Shown piece after piece: positions 26,501-35,690 of a DNA stretch of 64,000 nt. The notes beneath the pieces were generated by a model. The model did no database searches and was not told the DNA's origin. It saw only the letters and a list, made by a program, of their open reading frames with translations. Position 1 is the first letter of the stretch. Each line of letters begins with the position of its first letter. Origin of the DNA: Virgisporangium aliadipatigenens (GTDB lineage Bacteria; Actinomycetota; Actinomycetes; Mycobacteriales; Micromonosporaceae); NCBI RefSeq assembly GCF_016863615.1, contig NZ_BOPF01000013.1:124001-188000 (forward strand), given 5' to 3'. Position numbers and translations under genes: made by a program.

Positions 26501-26534
26501 GACGGGGCGGCGCCGTTCTCGACGCCGCCCCGTC
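26501..26534 (-). terminator. Strong terminator hairpin after ahpE
   Basis: Perfect 12-bp stem GACGGGGCGGCG / CGCCGCCCCGTC with a 10-base loop, 17 bases past the ahpE stop. A second, weaker hairpin GAACCC/GGGTTC follows at 26469-26486. Confidence 0.75.
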
Positions 26535-26550
26535 CCCGGAGGTCTAGCGG

Positions 26551-27006
26551 CTACACCGCGGCCAGCGCCTTGCGCCAGACCGCCTGGTCCCGGGCCTCAC
26601 CGGGCCCGTTCATCTCGGCGAACCGGATGACTCCGCCCGGATCGACGAGAAACGTGCCACGGTTTGCCGCACCGGTCCGCTCGTTGAACACCCCGTACGC
26701 CTGCGCGACGGCGCCGTGCGGCCAGAAGTCGGCGAGCAGCGGGAAGTCGAAACCCTCCCGTTCGGCCCAGACCTTGTGGGCGAAGATCGAGTCGACGCTG
26801 ACCGTCAGCACCTGCGCCGTGTCGTTCTGGTACGTGGCGAGGTTGTCGCGGATCTCGGTCAGCTCGCCCTCGCACGTCCCGGTGAACGCCCACGGGTAGA
26901 AGACCAGCAGCACGTGCCGGTCCGCGAAGTCGGCGAGTGCGACCTCCCGCCGGTGCTGGTCGCGCAGCGCGAACGGGGGCGCGGACGCCCCCACGTCGAG
27001 CGGCAC
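26551..27006 (-). CDS. ahpE: AhpE-type one-cysteine peroxiredoxin
   Basis: 151 residues reducing peroxides through a single peroxidatic cysteine. The active site is FYPWAFTGTCEGELTEIRDN (Thr and Cys of the PxxxTxxC motif). FPLLADFWPHGAVAQAYGVFNE and NRGTFLVD are nearly diagnostic of mycobacterial AhpE. The GTG start at 27006 lies one base after the stop of the DUF3052 gene, so the two are coupled, the same pair and order as Rv2239c-Rv2238c. It ends at a strong terminator. Confidence 0.93.
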   Translation of the reverse strand: MPLDVGASAPPFALRDQHRREVALADFADRHVLLVFYPWAFTGTCEGELTEIRDNLATYQNDTAQVLTVSVDSIFAHKVWAEREGFDFPLLADFWPHGAVAQAYGVFNERTGAANRGTFLVDPGGVIRFAEMNGPGEARDQAVWRKALAAV

Positions 27007-27007
27007 G

Positions 27008-27439
27008 TCAGCGCCGGTTGCTCGTGGCGCGCCGGGCGACGAGACGGGCGCCGGTCCAGTCCTTGCCGGCGTTGACCGTGGAGGTCTGCTGGAGGCCGGC
27101 CGTCGGCGCGGACTCGTTGACCTCACTGGGCTCGACGTGTCCGGGCCGGCCCGCCTTGGGGGTGAGCAGCCAGACCACTCCGCTGTCGGCCAGCGGGGTC
27201 CGGGCGTTGACGAGCGTGTCGAACAGGTCACCGTCACCGTCGCGCCACCAGAGCAGCACGGCGTCGACCACCTCGTCGGTGTCCTCGTCGACCAGTTCTC
27301 CGCAGCGTTCGATGAGCGTGTCGCGGAGATCCTCGTCTACGTCGTCGTCGTAGCCCATCTCCATTACGACCATGCCCGGCTCGATCCCGAACCGGTCCGC
27401 CAGGCTGCGTCCGTCGGCCTGACCCGCGGTCGTGTTCAC
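27008..27439 (-). CDS. DUF3052 family protein
   Basis: 143 residues, family of unknown function confined to actinobacteria. Recognisable sequence includes LADRFGIEPGMVVMEMGYDDDVDEDLRD, DAVLLWWRDGDGDLFDTLVNARTPL and VWLLTPKAGRPGHVEPSEVNESAPTAGL. The C-terminal tail is basic. The start is GTG with GGAGG upstream. Coupled to ahpE. The conserved pairing suggests a part in redox defence, which is inference. Confidence 0.88.
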   Translation of the reverse strand: MNTTAGQADGRSLADRFGIEPGMVVMEMGYDDDVDEDLRDTLIERCGELVDEDTDEVVDAVLLWWRDGDGDLFDTLVNARTPLADSGVVWLLTPKAGRPGHVEPSEVNESAPTAGLQQTSTVNAGKDWTGARLVARRATSNRR

Positions 27440-27519
27440 CGTCCCTTGCCTCCTTGTCGTCTGTTTTTACTCAATGCAGTATCCACGGATCAGCACCCGT
27501 TAGCCGGTTAGTCCACACA

Positions 27520-27552
27520 GTACGGCTCCGGGACGCAAGTGTCGGGCCGTAC
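27520..27552 (-). terminator. Hairpin after the fused E1 gene
   Basis: Outer arms GTACGGC / GCCGTAC with a partly paired inside, beginning 17 bases past the E1 stop in the minus direction. It likely ends the YjbQ-Nudix-E1 unit before the DUF3052 promoter region. Confidence 0.5.
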
Positions 27553-27568
27553 GAAAACGGCAGGTCGG

Positions 27569-29803
27569 CTATCTGGCCAGCAAAGATCTGGCGCCCTGGA
27601 CGATCTGCTCCTCCGACACAAGGACGTGTTTGGCGGCCGGACCCAGCGGCACGTACGAGTCCACGGCGGCCACCCGGCGCGCCACGCCGACGTATCCCGC
27701 GTCGACCAGGGCCGCCAGCACCCCCTCGCCGACGCCGCCCGAACGGCGGGTCTCGTCGACGATCAGCACCCGGCCGGTGGACGCGGCCTCGCGGATGATG
27801 TCGGCGACCGGCAGCGGGGACAACCAGCGCAGGTCCACCACCCGGCAGCCGATCCCCTCGGCGGCCAGCGTCGCCGCGGCGCGCAGGGAGAGCCGCACGC
27901 CGTTCCCGAACGTGATGATCGTGACGTCCTCCGCGGTGCCCGACTCGTAGACCCGCGCCCGCCCGATCGGCACGTGCCGCGTGGACCAGTCGGCCGGCGC
28001 GTCGTACTGGCCCAGCCACTTGTTGTCACCGTCGGCGTACAGGTCGCGCGTGTGGTAGAGCGCGATCGGCTCCAGGAACACGCAGACGCTCCCGTCGACC
28101 AGCGCCGCGGCGAGGCAGGTGCGCAGCAGTGGGCCGGCGTCCTCCGCACACGCCGGCACCGCGAGCACCAGCCCGGGGATGTCCCGCAGCGTCGCCACGG
28201 TGTTCTCGTTGTGGAAGTGGCCGCCGAAGCCCTGCTGGTAGGCGAGGCCGGCGATGCGCACCACCATCGGGTTGCGGTAGGCGCCGCTGGAGAAGAACTG
28301 CATGGTGGCCGCCTCGCCGCGCAACTGGTCGACGGCGTTGTGCAGGTAGGCCAGGTACTGGATCTCGGGGACGGGCAGCAGGCCGCCGGTGCCGGCGCCG
28401 AGCGCCAGCCCGAGGATCGAGGTCTCGTCGAGCAGGGTGTCGAAGACCCGTTCCGGTCCGAAGCGGTCGCGTAGTCCCTTGGTCACCCCGTAGACCCCGC
28501 CCTTCTCCGCGACGTCCTCCCCGAAGACAAGCGCTTGGGGGAACGCCACGAGCGCGTCGGCCAGCGTCGCGTTGATCGCCTGCGCGAGGGTGAGCCCGCC
28601 GGACTGCTCGGGCAGCTTGCCGGAACCGCCGGAGAGGCGTTCCTCGCGCACCTTGGCCAGGGTCTCGGCGGCCGCCGAGACGGCCCGCGTCACGCGTACC
28701 GGACGGCGCGGGGCCAGCGGGGAGGTGACCTCCGCGGCAGAGGAGAGCTTGGGCTCGGTGAGCACCTCCTCGGCGACCCGCCGCACCTCCCAGCCGATCT
28801 CGTCGTACCTGCCGACGACCTCGTCGGGCGTCATGATGCCGGCGTCGACGAGCAGTCGCGCGGTGGCCACGACGGGGTCGCGGGCGAGGCCGTCCTCGAT
28901 CTCGGCGGCGGCGCGGTAGCCGATCTCGGCGTCGGCCCCGGCGTGGCCCATCAGCCGGACGGTCGTGAGGTGCAGGACGGCGGGGCGGCGTTCCCGGCGC
29001 ACCCACTTGGTCGCCTCCACGGCGGCGTCGTAGGTGGCGGCGAGGTCGCAGCCGTCGGCCTCGAAGTAGCGGATGCCCGGCCGGGCCCGCAGCGTCGCGG
29101 CGACCCAGCCCTCCGGCGAACGGACGCTGATCCCGAGCCCGTTGTCCTCGCAGACCATCAGCAGGGGCAGCTTCTCGCCGCGGTGCGCGTACCAGCCGAC
29201 GGTGTTGAGCGCGGCCGTGGCGGTGGCGTGGTTGACCGAGGCGTCCCCGAACGACGCGACGACCACGGTGTCGGTGTCGCCGTCGCGCGCCACGGCGAAC
29301 GCCAGCCCCACGGCGCGCGGCAGGTGCGAGGCGATCGTCGACGTGGTCGGGATGATCTGCAGCTCGGCGCTGCCGAAGATCTTGTGGCGGCCCCCGGCGA
29401 TCGGCTCCTTCGCAGAGGCGACCAGCCCCCGCAGGACGTCCCGCAGCGGATCGGTGCCGGGCAGCTGGGCGGCCCGCGCGCAGTAGAACGCCCCGGAGCG
29501 GTAGTGCAGCAGCGCCGGGTCACCGGGCCGCAGCGCGGCGGCCACGGCGGCGTTGCCCTCGTGCCCGGAGGAGCCGATCGTGTAGTAGCCCTCGTCGAAG
29601 CTGCGTAGCCAGCGGGCCGCGAGGTCGAGGTGCCGGCTGGCCAGCTGCGCGTCGAACAGCTGCCTGGCCCGCTCGCCGCTCAGTCCGGTGCCGGCGCGCA
29701 CGGGTGCGTCTGGACGCCCGGCGGTCTCGGCGGGGCGTAACGCCGCGAGCTCGGACCGGAACCTTTCGTCGAGATCCTGCGGGGTGGTCACGCGAAACAG
29801 CAT
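27569..29803 (-). CDS. Fused alpha-beta E1 component of a 2-oxoacid dehydrogenase-type complex
   Basis: 744 residues joining E1-alpha and E1-beta. The alpha half (about 60-350) has GYYTIGSSGHEGNAAVA, the ThDP-binding stretch SFGDASVNHATATAALN and LLMVCEDNGLGIS. The beta half (about 405-744) has LVFGEDVAEKGGVYGVTKGL, FDTLLDETSILGLALGAG and VDLRWLSPLPVADI. It decarboxylates a 2-oxo acid (branched-chain, pyruvate or acetoin class) and needs E2/E3 partners not present here. The ThDP motif reads GDAS instead of GDG, so specificity is open. The ATG start lacks a clear ribosome site; GTG 29791 is an alternative. Confidence 0.82.
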   Translation of the reverse strand: MLFRVTTPQDLDERFRSELAALRPAETAGRPDAPVRAGTGLSGERARQLFDAQLASRHLDLAARWLRSFDEGYYTIGSSGHEGNAAVAAALRPGDPALLHYRSGAFYCARAAQLPGTDPLRDVLRGLVASAKEPIAGGRHKIFGSAELQIIPTTSTIASHLPRAVGLAFAVARDGDTDTVVVASFGDASVNHATATAALNTVGWYAHRGEKLPLLMVCEDNGLGISVRSPEGWVAATLRARPGIRYFEADGCDLAATYDAAVEATKWVRRERRPAVLHLTTVRLMGHAGADAEIGYRAAAEIEDGLARDPVVATARLLVDAGIMTPDEVVGRYDEIGWEVRRVAEEVLTEPKLSSAAEVTSPLAPRRPVRVTRAVSAAAETLAKVREERLSGGSGKLPEQSGGLTLAQAINATLADALVAFPQALVFGEDVAEKGGVYGVTKGLRDRFGPERVFDTLLDETSILGLALGAGTGGLLPVPEIQYLAYLHNAVDQLRGEAATMQFFSSGAYRNPMVVRIAGLAYQQGFGGHFHNENTVATLRDIPGLVLAVPACAEDAGPLLRTCLAAALVDGSVCVFLEPIALYHTRDLYADGDNKWLGQYDAPADWSTRHVPIGRARVYESGTAEDVTIITFGNGVRLSLRAAATLAAEGIGCRVVDLRWLSPLPVADIIREAASTGRVLIVDETRRSGGVGEGVLAALVDAGYVGVARRVAAVDSYVPLGPAAKHVLVSEEQIVQGARSLLAR

Positions 29804-29854
29804 GTCCGAAACCGGGCGGGGGCTGCCAGTGCACAACGCGGTAACGGTGGACGT

Positions 29855-30295
29855 TCAGTGCCGAAGGCGCAGCTCACTGTACTGCTCCGAGCCGAGGAAA
29901 ACGGGCAGGATGAGGGCCGCCGTCACGCCGAGGTCCTTGGCCGTGGCCTCGTCGATCGTGACGAAGACCATCGCCTGCCCCTCGCCGAGCACGACGTCGT
30001 CCTGGGTGGCCTCGGTCGTGCCGCAGTACGCGTGGATCTCCACCTCGTTGCCGTTGTCGAAGACGGACGGCCGGTAGAACACGCCGAGCGGGGCGATGTC
30101 GTCCACCCGCAGCCCGGTCTCCTCCCACAGTTCCCGGCGGGCGGCGTCGAGCGGCTCCTCGCCCGGCTCGATCTGCCCCCCGGGGAACGTCCACTGGTTC
30201 GGCGAGGTGCGCGCGTTCGCGTCGCGGTGTTGCATGAGGATGCGGCCGGCCCGGTCCAGCAGGAGGACCACCGCGACACGTCGTTCGATCACCAC
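29855..30295 (-). CDS. Nudix hydrolase
   Basis: 146 residues. The Nudix box is complete: GGQIEPGEEPLDAARRELWE followed by ETGL, giving the metal-binding RExxEE. The N-terminal VAVVLLLDRAGRILMQHRD and NQWTFPGG are MutT-like. It hydrolyses a nucleoside diphosphate derivative; the substrate is unknown. The GTG start has no strong ribosome site. It sits between YjbQ (20 bp) and the E1 gene (51 bp) on the same strand, probably one transcript. Confidence 0.88.
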   Translation of the reverse strand: MVIERRVAVVLLLDRAGRILMQHRDANARTSPNQWTFPGGQIEPGEEPLDAARRELWEETGLRVDDIAPLGVFYRPSVFDNGNEVEIHAYCGTTEATQDDVVLGEGQAMVFVTIDEATAKDLGVTAALILPVFLGSEQYSELRLRH

Positions 30296-30315
30296 TCAGA
30301 TGGTGCCGTATCAGG

Positions 30316-30720
30316 TCACCCCGCAAGGAACGACAGGCGGACCGAGCGTGTGGGATTGTCTCCGTTGGGGTCGACCAGGCAGATCGACTGCCAGGTGCCG
30401 AGCGCGATCTTCCCGTCGATGACGGGCAGCGTGGCGTACGGCGCCACGAACGCCGGCATCACGTGGTCCCGCCCGTGCCCGGGCGAACCGTGCCGGTGCC
30501 GCCAGCGGTCGTCGGTCGGCAGCACGTCGTCGAGGGCGGTCAGCAGGTCGTCGTCGCTGCCCGCACCGGTCTCGATGATCGCCACCCCGGCGGTGGCGTG
30601 CGGTACGAACACGTGCAACAGACCGTCACCCCGGCCGGCCACGAACGACTCCGCCTCGCTGGTGATGTCGGCCACGGTCGGCCGGGATCCGGTGCGCACA
30701 GTGATCAGTCGGCTGTCCAT
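30316..30720 (-). CDS. YjbQ/UPF0047 family protein
   Basis: 134 residues, single-domain beta fold. Family signatures are LLHVFVPHATAGVAIIETG, YATLPVIDGKIALGTWQSICLVD and the C-terminal RSVRLSFL; His and Glu residues form the putative active site. Members have been reported to show weak thiamine-phosphate synthase activity. The start MDSRLITVRTG matches the family N-terminus; the longer frame upstream does not. The neighbouring E1 enzyme uses thiamine diphosphate, which may be coincidence. Confidence 0.88.
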   Translation of the reverse strand: MDSRLITVRTGSRPTVADITSEAESFVAGRGDGLLHVFVPHATAGVAIIETGAGSDDDLLTALDDVLPTDDRWRHRHGSPGHGRDHVMPAFVAPYATLPVIDGKIALGTWQSICLVDPNGDNPTRSVRLSFLAG

Positions 30721-30739
30721 TCGGGACAGTCTGCCGGGC

Positions 30740-30925
30740 TCAGAATCCGGAGGAGGACCCGCTGTCCCCACTCGTGTAGTCGGTGCCGCTCACCGTCAGG
30801 CCGCCGCTGTCGTCGTAGGTGCGGCGGCGGCGCGGCTCCCGGGGCCGGGTCCGCACGTCGATCCAGGCCATGAGCAGCAGTGCGAGGACCAGCAGGCCGA
30901 CGCCCACCACGATCGCGACGGTCAT
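30740..30925 (-). CDS. Small single-pass membrane protein
   Basis: 61 residues. One hydrophobic helix (TVAIVVGVGLLVLALLLMAW) is followed by a basic stretch RTRPREPRRRR and a Ser/Gly tail. Its ATG overlaps the stop of the glycine-rich gene by one base (TGATG), so the two are translated together. No family recognised. Confidence 0.55.
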   Translation of the reverse strand: MTVAIVVGVGLLVLALLLMAWIDVRTRPREPRRRRTYDDSGGLTVSGTDYTSGDSGSSSGF

Positions 30926-31239
30926 CAGCTCCCCCCTCCGCCGCAGCCGCCACCACCACCGCAGCTGGACCCGCCGCCGCAGCCCGAACCGCCGTCGGAA
31001 CCGGAGCCGCCGTCGGAACCGGAGCCGCCGTCCGAGCCGGAGTCGCCGCCACCGGAGCCGTCACCGACGCCCGAATAGCGGTGCCTACGGGAGCCGTTGG
31101 CATGCCGCCGCGCCGTCCCCGCACCGGACGCGATCCCCACCAGAGCCAGGAACATGAGGGCCACCACCCCGCAGCAGAGGGCACCGACGATGCCTGTGTC
31201 CGCCGCCGCGAGGAACGCCCCCGAAGCCGTTGCCACCAT
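30925..31239 (-). CDS. Small membrane protein with Gly/Ser/Cys-rich tail
   Basis: 104 residues: one hydrophobic segment (about 17-42) with a Cys-Cys pair, a basic turn, then an 18-bp tandem repeat encoding GSDGGS three times, and an end of Gly/Cys pattern such as GCGGGSSCGGGGGCGGGG. Tails of this kind occur at the C-termini of actinobacterial TIGR04222-type membrane proteins, but the rest of that family is missing. A minus-strand TAGCGT (31251-31246) six bases before the ATG suggests a leaderless transcript. Confidence 0.55.
   Translation of the reverse strand: MVATASGAFLAAADTGIVGALCCGVVALMFLALVGIASGAGTARRHANGSRRHRYSGVGDGSGGGDSGSDGGSGSDGGSGSDGGSGCGGGSSCGGGGGCGGGGS
30991..31044 (+). repeat. 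18-bp tandem repeat, three units
   Basis: Two identical units GCCGTCGGAACCGGAGCC and a third with three changes, inside the glycine-rich gene on the other strand, encoding GSDGGS blocks. Likely variable in number by slippage. Confidence 0.8.
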
Positions 31240-31331
31240 GAACCGACGCTAGGGAGGCCGGGCGGCGCGGCGGCCACCACCGGCCGCAACCATGGAAAAA
31301 CTTGAGAATGGACGCCGTCGAACGGCGTGGA

Positions 31332-31562
31332 TCAGTCCGAAGTGGAGCGACCCCGCGGGGCCTCCCCGCCGAACCCGGTCCAGTCGCCGTCGCGCGCCGC
31401 CGTTGCGTCGGACGGCCGGTGTGGAGCGCCCCCGCCGAACGCGCCGCCGAGCCCGTTCTTGGCGCGGCGCAGCCCCATCGCCAGGGCCGCCCCGCCGGCG
31501 AGCACCACCACGAGGAACAGCCCGGACAGAACGAAGCACCCGACGAAGCTCAGCGTTCCCAT
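31332..31562 (-). CDS. Small membrane protein, hypothetical
   Basis: 76 residues. One long hydrophobic stretch [26 protein letters not shown] is followed by a Gly-rich, polar tail. The start MGTLSFVGC is preferred to an upstream in-frame ATG at 31619, which adds a charged stretch without ribosome site. No family recognised. It lies 92 bp upstream of the glycine-rich gene, and the three small membrane proteins may form a loose set. Confidence 0.5.
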   Translation of the reverse strand: MGTLSFVGCFVLSGLFLVVVLAGGAALAMGLRRAKNGLGGAFGGGAPHRPSDATAARDGDWTGFGGEAPRGRSTSD

Positions 31563-31723
31563 GGATCGGGAGGCTATCGACCGCGCACGATCCGGCCCCG
31601 CGAGGGGGTCTTTCGTCACCCGTTGTTACCCCCGGGTACGTGGGATGGGTCGCGGTACAGGTGACGGGCCGGGCCGGTAGGGGGCAGGATGGGGTGAACC
31701 GCTACTTCGACAAAGGAACGCCT

Positions 31724-34459
31724 GTGGCCACCGAACGCAAGCGCCCGGTGATCAGCGACGGCCTACCCAGCCAGTTGCCTGACATCGACCCGGAGGAGAC
31801 CACCGAGTGGGTCGAGTCGCTGGACGGCGTCATCGACACGCTGGGTCCCAAGCGCGCCCGCTACATCATGCTGCGCCTGCTCGAACGGGCCCGCGAGCGC
31901 CAGGTCGGCGTTCCGCCGCTGACGACCACCGACTACATCAACACGATCCCGCCGGAGCGGGAGCCGTGGTTCCCCGGTGACGAGCACGTCGAGCGCCGCA
32001 TCCGCGCCTACATCCGGTGGAACGCCGCGATGCTGGTGCACCGCGCGCAGCGCCCCGAGATCGGGGTCGGCGGCCACATCTCGACCTACGCCAGCGCGGC
32101 GAGCCTGTACGAGGTCGGCTTCAACCACTTCTTCCGCGGCCGCAACCACCCCGGCGGCGGGGACCAGATCTTCTTCCAGGGCCACGCCTCCCCCGGCATG
32201 TACGCGCGCGCGTACCTGGAGGGCCGGCTGAGCGAGCAGCAGCTCGACGGCTTCCGGCAGGAGCTGTCGCACCCCGGCGGCGGGCTGCCGAGCTACCCGC
32301 ACCCGCGCCTGATGCCGGACTTCTGGGAGTTCCCGACGGTGTCGATGGGGCTGGGCGGCATCAACGCCATCCAGCAGGCCCGCTTCAACCGCTACCTGCA
32401 CCACCGGGGCATCAAGGACACCAGCGACCAGCACGTATGGGCCTACCTCGGCGACGGCGAGATGGATGAGCCGGAGACGCTCGGCGCCGTCGGCATCGCC
32501 GCCCGCGAGGAGCTGGACAACCTCACCTTCGTCATCAACTGCAACCTCCAGCGCCTCGACGGGCCGGTGCGCGGCAACGGCAAGGTGATCCAGGAGCTGG
32601 AGGCGTTCTTCCGGGGCGCCGGCTGGAACGTCATCAAGGTGGTCTGGGGCCGCGAGTGGGACCCGCTGCTGGCCGCCGACACCGACGGCGCGCTGGTCAA
32701 CCTGATGAACACCACGCCCGACGGCGACTACCAGACGTACAAGGCCGAGTCCGGCGCGTTCGTCCGGGAGCACTTCTTCGGCCGGGACCCGCGCACCCGC
32801 AAGATGGTCGAGTCGATGTCGGACGACGACATCTGGAACCTCAAGCGCGGTGGCCACGACTACCGCAAGGTCTACGCGGCGTACCAGGCGGCGCTGGAGC
32901 ACACCGGCCAGCCGACCGTGATCCTCGCGAAGACCATCAAGGGCTGGACGCTCGGCTCGCACTTCGAGGGCCGCAACGCCACGCACCAGATGAAGAAGCT
33001 GACCCCGGCCGACCTGAAGACGTTCCGGGACCGGCTCTTCCTCGACATCCCGGACAAGGCGCTGGAGGAGAACCCCTACCTGCCGCCGTACTTCCACCCG
33101 GGTGTGGGCTCCGACGAGCACAACTACATGATGGAACGCCGCAACGCGCTCGGCGGCGGCGTGCCCTCGCGCAACACCACGGTGATCCCGCTGGCGCTGC
33201 CGAAGCCGGACGCGTACAAGGACATCAAGCGCGGTTCCGGGAAGCAGAAGGTCGCCACCACGATGGCCGCCGTGCGGCTCATCAAGGACCTGATGAAGGA
33301 CAAGAAGACCGGCAAGCGCTGGGTGCCGATCATCCCGGACGAGGCGCGCACGTTCGGCATGGACGCGATGTTCCCGACGGCGAAGATCTACTCGCCGCAC
33401 GGCCAGAACTACACCGCCGTCGACCGCGAGCTGTTCCTGTCGTACAAGGAGTCCACGACCGGGCAGATCCTGCACGAGGGGATCAACGAGGTCGGCTCGG
33501 TCGCCGCGTTCACGGCGGCGGGCAGCTCCTACGCGACGCACGGCGAGCCGATGATCCCGGTCTACATCTTCTACTCGATGTTCGGGTTCCAGCGCACCGC
33601 CGACGGGCTGTGGGCCGCCGCCGACCAGATGACCCGCGGCTTCCTGCTCGGCGCGACGGCCGGTCGCACCACGCTCAACGGCGAGGGCCTGCAGCACGAG
33701 GACGGCCACTCGCTGCTGATCGCGGCGACCAACCCGGCCGTGGTGGCGTACGACCCGGCGTTCGCGTTCGAGGTGGCGCACATCTTCGAGGACGGGCTGC
33801 GCCGGATGTACGGCGACACGCCGGAGAACGTCTTCTACTACCTCACCATCTACAACGAGCCGATCCTGCAGCCGGCCGAGCCGGAGGGCATCGACGTCGA
33901 GGGCCTGCGGAAGGGCCTCTACCGGTACTCACCGGCCACTGTGGACGGTCCCCGGATCCAGCTGCTCGCCTCCGGTTCGGGGATGCAGTGGGCGCTCAAG
34001 GCGCAGCGGCTGCTCGCCGAGGAGTGGGGCGTCGCCGCGGACGTCTGGTCGGCCACGTCGTGGACGGAGCTGCGCCGCGACGCGGTGGAGGCCGAGGAGT
34101 GGAACCTCATGCACCCGGAGCAGGAGCCCCGGCTGCCGTACGTCACCAAGGCGCTCGCCGACGCGGCCGGCCCGGTGGTGGCCGTGAGCGACTTCATGCG
34201 CGCCGTCCCGGACCTCATCGCCCGGTGGGTGCCGGGGTCGTACACGTCGCTCGGCACCGACGGGTTCGGGCTGTCGGACACGCGGCACGCGCTGCGCCGG
34301 CACTTCCACGTCGACGCCGAGTCCATCGTGGTGGCGGCGCTGCGCCAGCTCGCCCGTTCCGGCGAGGTCAGGGCGAGCGCGGCGGCCGAGGCCGCGAAGA
34401 AGTACGCCGTGCACGACGTCAACGCCGCGCCGGTCGGCGAGACCGGCGGCGACTCCTAA
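31724..34459 (+). CDS. aceE: Pyruvate dehydrogenase E1 component, homodimeric type
   Basis: 911 residues, full length for AceE. It decarboxylates pyruvate with thiamine diphosphate and acetylates the E2 lipoyl group. Visible motifs are [20 protein letters not shown], the ThDP motif [15 protein letters not shown] through [20 protein letters not shown], and [11 protein letters not shown] in the pyrimidine domain. The GTG start ([11 protein letters not shown]) has AAAGGA eight bases upstream; the frame is open further upstream without homology. Orthologue of Rv2241. It is followed at once by a phosphotransferase-fold gene, so an operon is likely. No lipoyl E2 is nearby. Confidence 0.96.
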   Translation: MATERKRPVISDGLPSQLPDIDPEETTEWVESLDGVIDTLGPKRARYIMLRLLERARERQVGVPPLTTTDYINTIPPEREPWFPGDEHVERRIRAYIRWNAAMLVHRAQRPEIGVGGHISTYASAASLYEVGFNHFFRGRNHPGGGDQIFFQGHASPGMYARAYLEGRLSEQQLDGFRQELSHPGGGLPSYPHPRLMPDFWEFPTVSMGLGGINAIQQARFNRYLHHRGIKDTSDQHVWAYLGDGEMDEPETLGAVGIAAREELDNLTFVINCNLQRLDGPVRGNGKVIQELEAFFRGAGWNVIKVVWGREWDPLLAADTDGALVNLMNTTPDGDYQTYKAESGAFVREHFFGRDPRTRKMVESMSDDDIWNLKRGGHDYRKVYAAYQAALEHTGQPTVILAKTIKGWTLGSHFEGRNATHQMKKLTPADLKTFRDRLFLDIPDKALEENPYLPPYFHPGVGSDEHNYMMERRNALGGGVPSRNTTVIPLALPKPDAYKDIKRGSGKQKVATTMAAVRLIKDLMKDKKTGKRWVPIIPDEARTFGMDAMFPTAKIYSPHGQNYTAVDRELFLSYKESTTGQILHEGINEVGSVAAFTAAGSSYATHGEPMIPVYIFYSMFGFQRTADGLWAAADQMTRGFLLGATAGRTTLNGEGLQHEDGHSLLIAATNPAVVAYDPAFAFEVAHIFEDGLRRMYGDTPENVFYYLTIYNEPILQPAEPEGIDVEGLRKGLYRYSPATVDGPRIQLLASGSGMQWALKAQRLLAEEWGVAADVWSATSWTELRRDAVEAEEWNLMHPEQEPRLPYVTKALADAAGPVVAVSDFMRAVPDLIARWVPGSYTSLGTDGFGLSDTRHALRRHFHVDAESIVVAALRQLARSGEVRASAAAEAAKKYAVHDVNAAPVGETGGDS

Positions 34460-34461
34460 CA

Positions 34462-35373
34462 GTGGTGGTGCGGCTCCCCGACCCGGCCGAGCACGGTCTG
34501 GTCGGGGACCTGGTCGCCTACGCGGGCCGGGTCGCTCCGGCCCGCGTCGGTCCGCCCGCCGTGCTCGGGCACCGTCAGGGTGAGCTGGTGGTGCGCTGCG
34601 GCGCGCTCGTGGTGAAGGCGCACTCGACGCGCACCGACACCCACGCGCTGGAACGCCGGCTCGCCCTCGCCACGGAGACCGCCCTCACCGAGGTGCTGCT
34701 CCGGCCCGTCCACAGTGGACACCTGCGGACCCGGTTCGTGACGGTGTGGCCGGTCGCCCGCGCACTGCGCCCCGACGCCCAGGAACTCCCCTGGGAGGAG
34801 GCGGGCCGGCTGCTCGCCCGGCTGCACACGGCGCGGGTGCCGCAGAGCCGTGTGCCGGAGGCGGGCGGGCCGCGCAAGCTGGCCTCGGCGATGCGGCGGC
34901 TGGCCGTTCATCCGGCGGGCGGCGGGGTGCGGGCCGCGATAGTCAAGGCCGCGTACGCCTCGCTCCCCGCGTGGTGCCGCGGTTCGGCGCCACAGCCGCG
35001 TTCGATGATCACGCACGGGGACTTCCACTTCGGCCAACTGGTCGAGACGCGCCACGGCTGGCGGCTCATCGACCTGGACGACCTCGGTGTCGGCGATCCC
35101 GTGTGGGACCTGGCCCGCCCGGCCGCGTGGTTCGCCGCCGGTGTGCTTCCCGAGGGCGGCTGGGAGCGGTTCCTCACCACGTATCGGGAGCACGGCGGAC
35201 CGGCCGTCGGCGAGGACGAGTGGGTGGATCTGGACGGTCCGGCCCGCGCGCTGACCGTGCAGACGGCCGCGCTCGCGATCGTCAACGGCGACCTCGACGT
35301 GGCAGAGGTGTTCGTCGGCGGCTGCCGTCGGATCGTGGAGCAGGAGCGTAGGCTTCAGGCAACCGTCACGTGA
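34462..35373 (+). CDS. Aminoglycoside phosphotransferase (APH)-fold protein
   Basis: 303 residues. The kinase-like core has the catalytic loop SMITHGDFHFGQLVE (Brenner motif H-G-D-x-H) and the DFG-equivalent WRLIDLDDLGVGDPVWDLA. The N-lobe ends with LVVKAH. Family members phosphorylate antibiotics, sugars or metabolites; the substrate here is unknown. Three GTG codons stand in a row at 34462-34470, two bases after the aceE stop, so the exact start is open but coupling to aceE is clear. Confidence 0.82.
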   Translation: MVVRLPDPAEHGLVGDLVAYAGRVAPARVGPPAVLGHRQGELVVRCGALVVKAHSTRTDTHALERRLALATETALTEVLLRPVHSGHLRTRFVTVWPVARALRPDAQELPWEEAGRLLARLHTARVPQSRVPEAGGPRKLASAMRRLAVHPAGGGVRAAIVKAAYASLPAWCRGSAPQPRSMITHGDFHFGQLVETRHGWRLIDLDDLGVGDPVWDLARPAAWFAAGVLPEGGWERFLTTYREHGGPAVGEDEWVDLDGPARALTVQTAALAIVNGDLDVAEVFVGGCRRIVEQERRLQATVT

Positions 35374-35386
35374 AGGCAGGTCGACC

Positions 35387-35665
35387 ATGTCCGGCTACAT
35401 GCAGTGCCCCAAGTGCCGCGGTGCGATGCGCACGTACAACCGCAGCGGCGTGCAGATCGAGCAGTGTGACAACTGCCGCGGCATCTTCCTGGACTACGGC
35501 GAGCTGGAGGCCCTGACCCGGCTGGAGTCGCAGTGGGGCGGGCAGGCCGTTCCGCCTCCGCCGCCGGCCGCTCCGGCGCCCGCGTGGGGCTCGCACGGCG
35601 GTCACGGCTACGGGCACGGCCACGGTCACCGGCGCGGCTTCGGCCATATGCTGTTCTCGTCCTGA
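35387..35665 (+). CDS. TFIIB-type zinc ribbon protein with His-rich tail
   Basis: 92 residues. The zinc ribbon [10 protein letters not shown] and [20 protein letters not shown] (two CxxC pairs) is of the zf-TFIIB/YjdF-like class. It is followed by a Pro/Ala linker and a His/Gly-rich tail ([13 protein letters not shown]) that could bind metals. Function unknown. The ATG has AGGCAGG upstream; 13 bp from the phosphotransferase gene. Confidence 0.82.
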   Translation: MSGYMQCPKCRGAMRTYNRSGVQIEQCDNCRGIFLDYGELEALTRLESQWGGQAVPPPPPAAPAPAWGSHGGHGYGHGHGHRRGFGHMLFSS

Positions 35666-35690
35666 TCCCCGCCTCGGTATCGTGGGGCCT

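Noticed and set aside
30296-30739. TPP riboswitch near YjbQ and the thiamine-dependent E1 genes
   Set aside because: No leader of sufficient length and no THI-box-like conserved sequence upstream of these genes.
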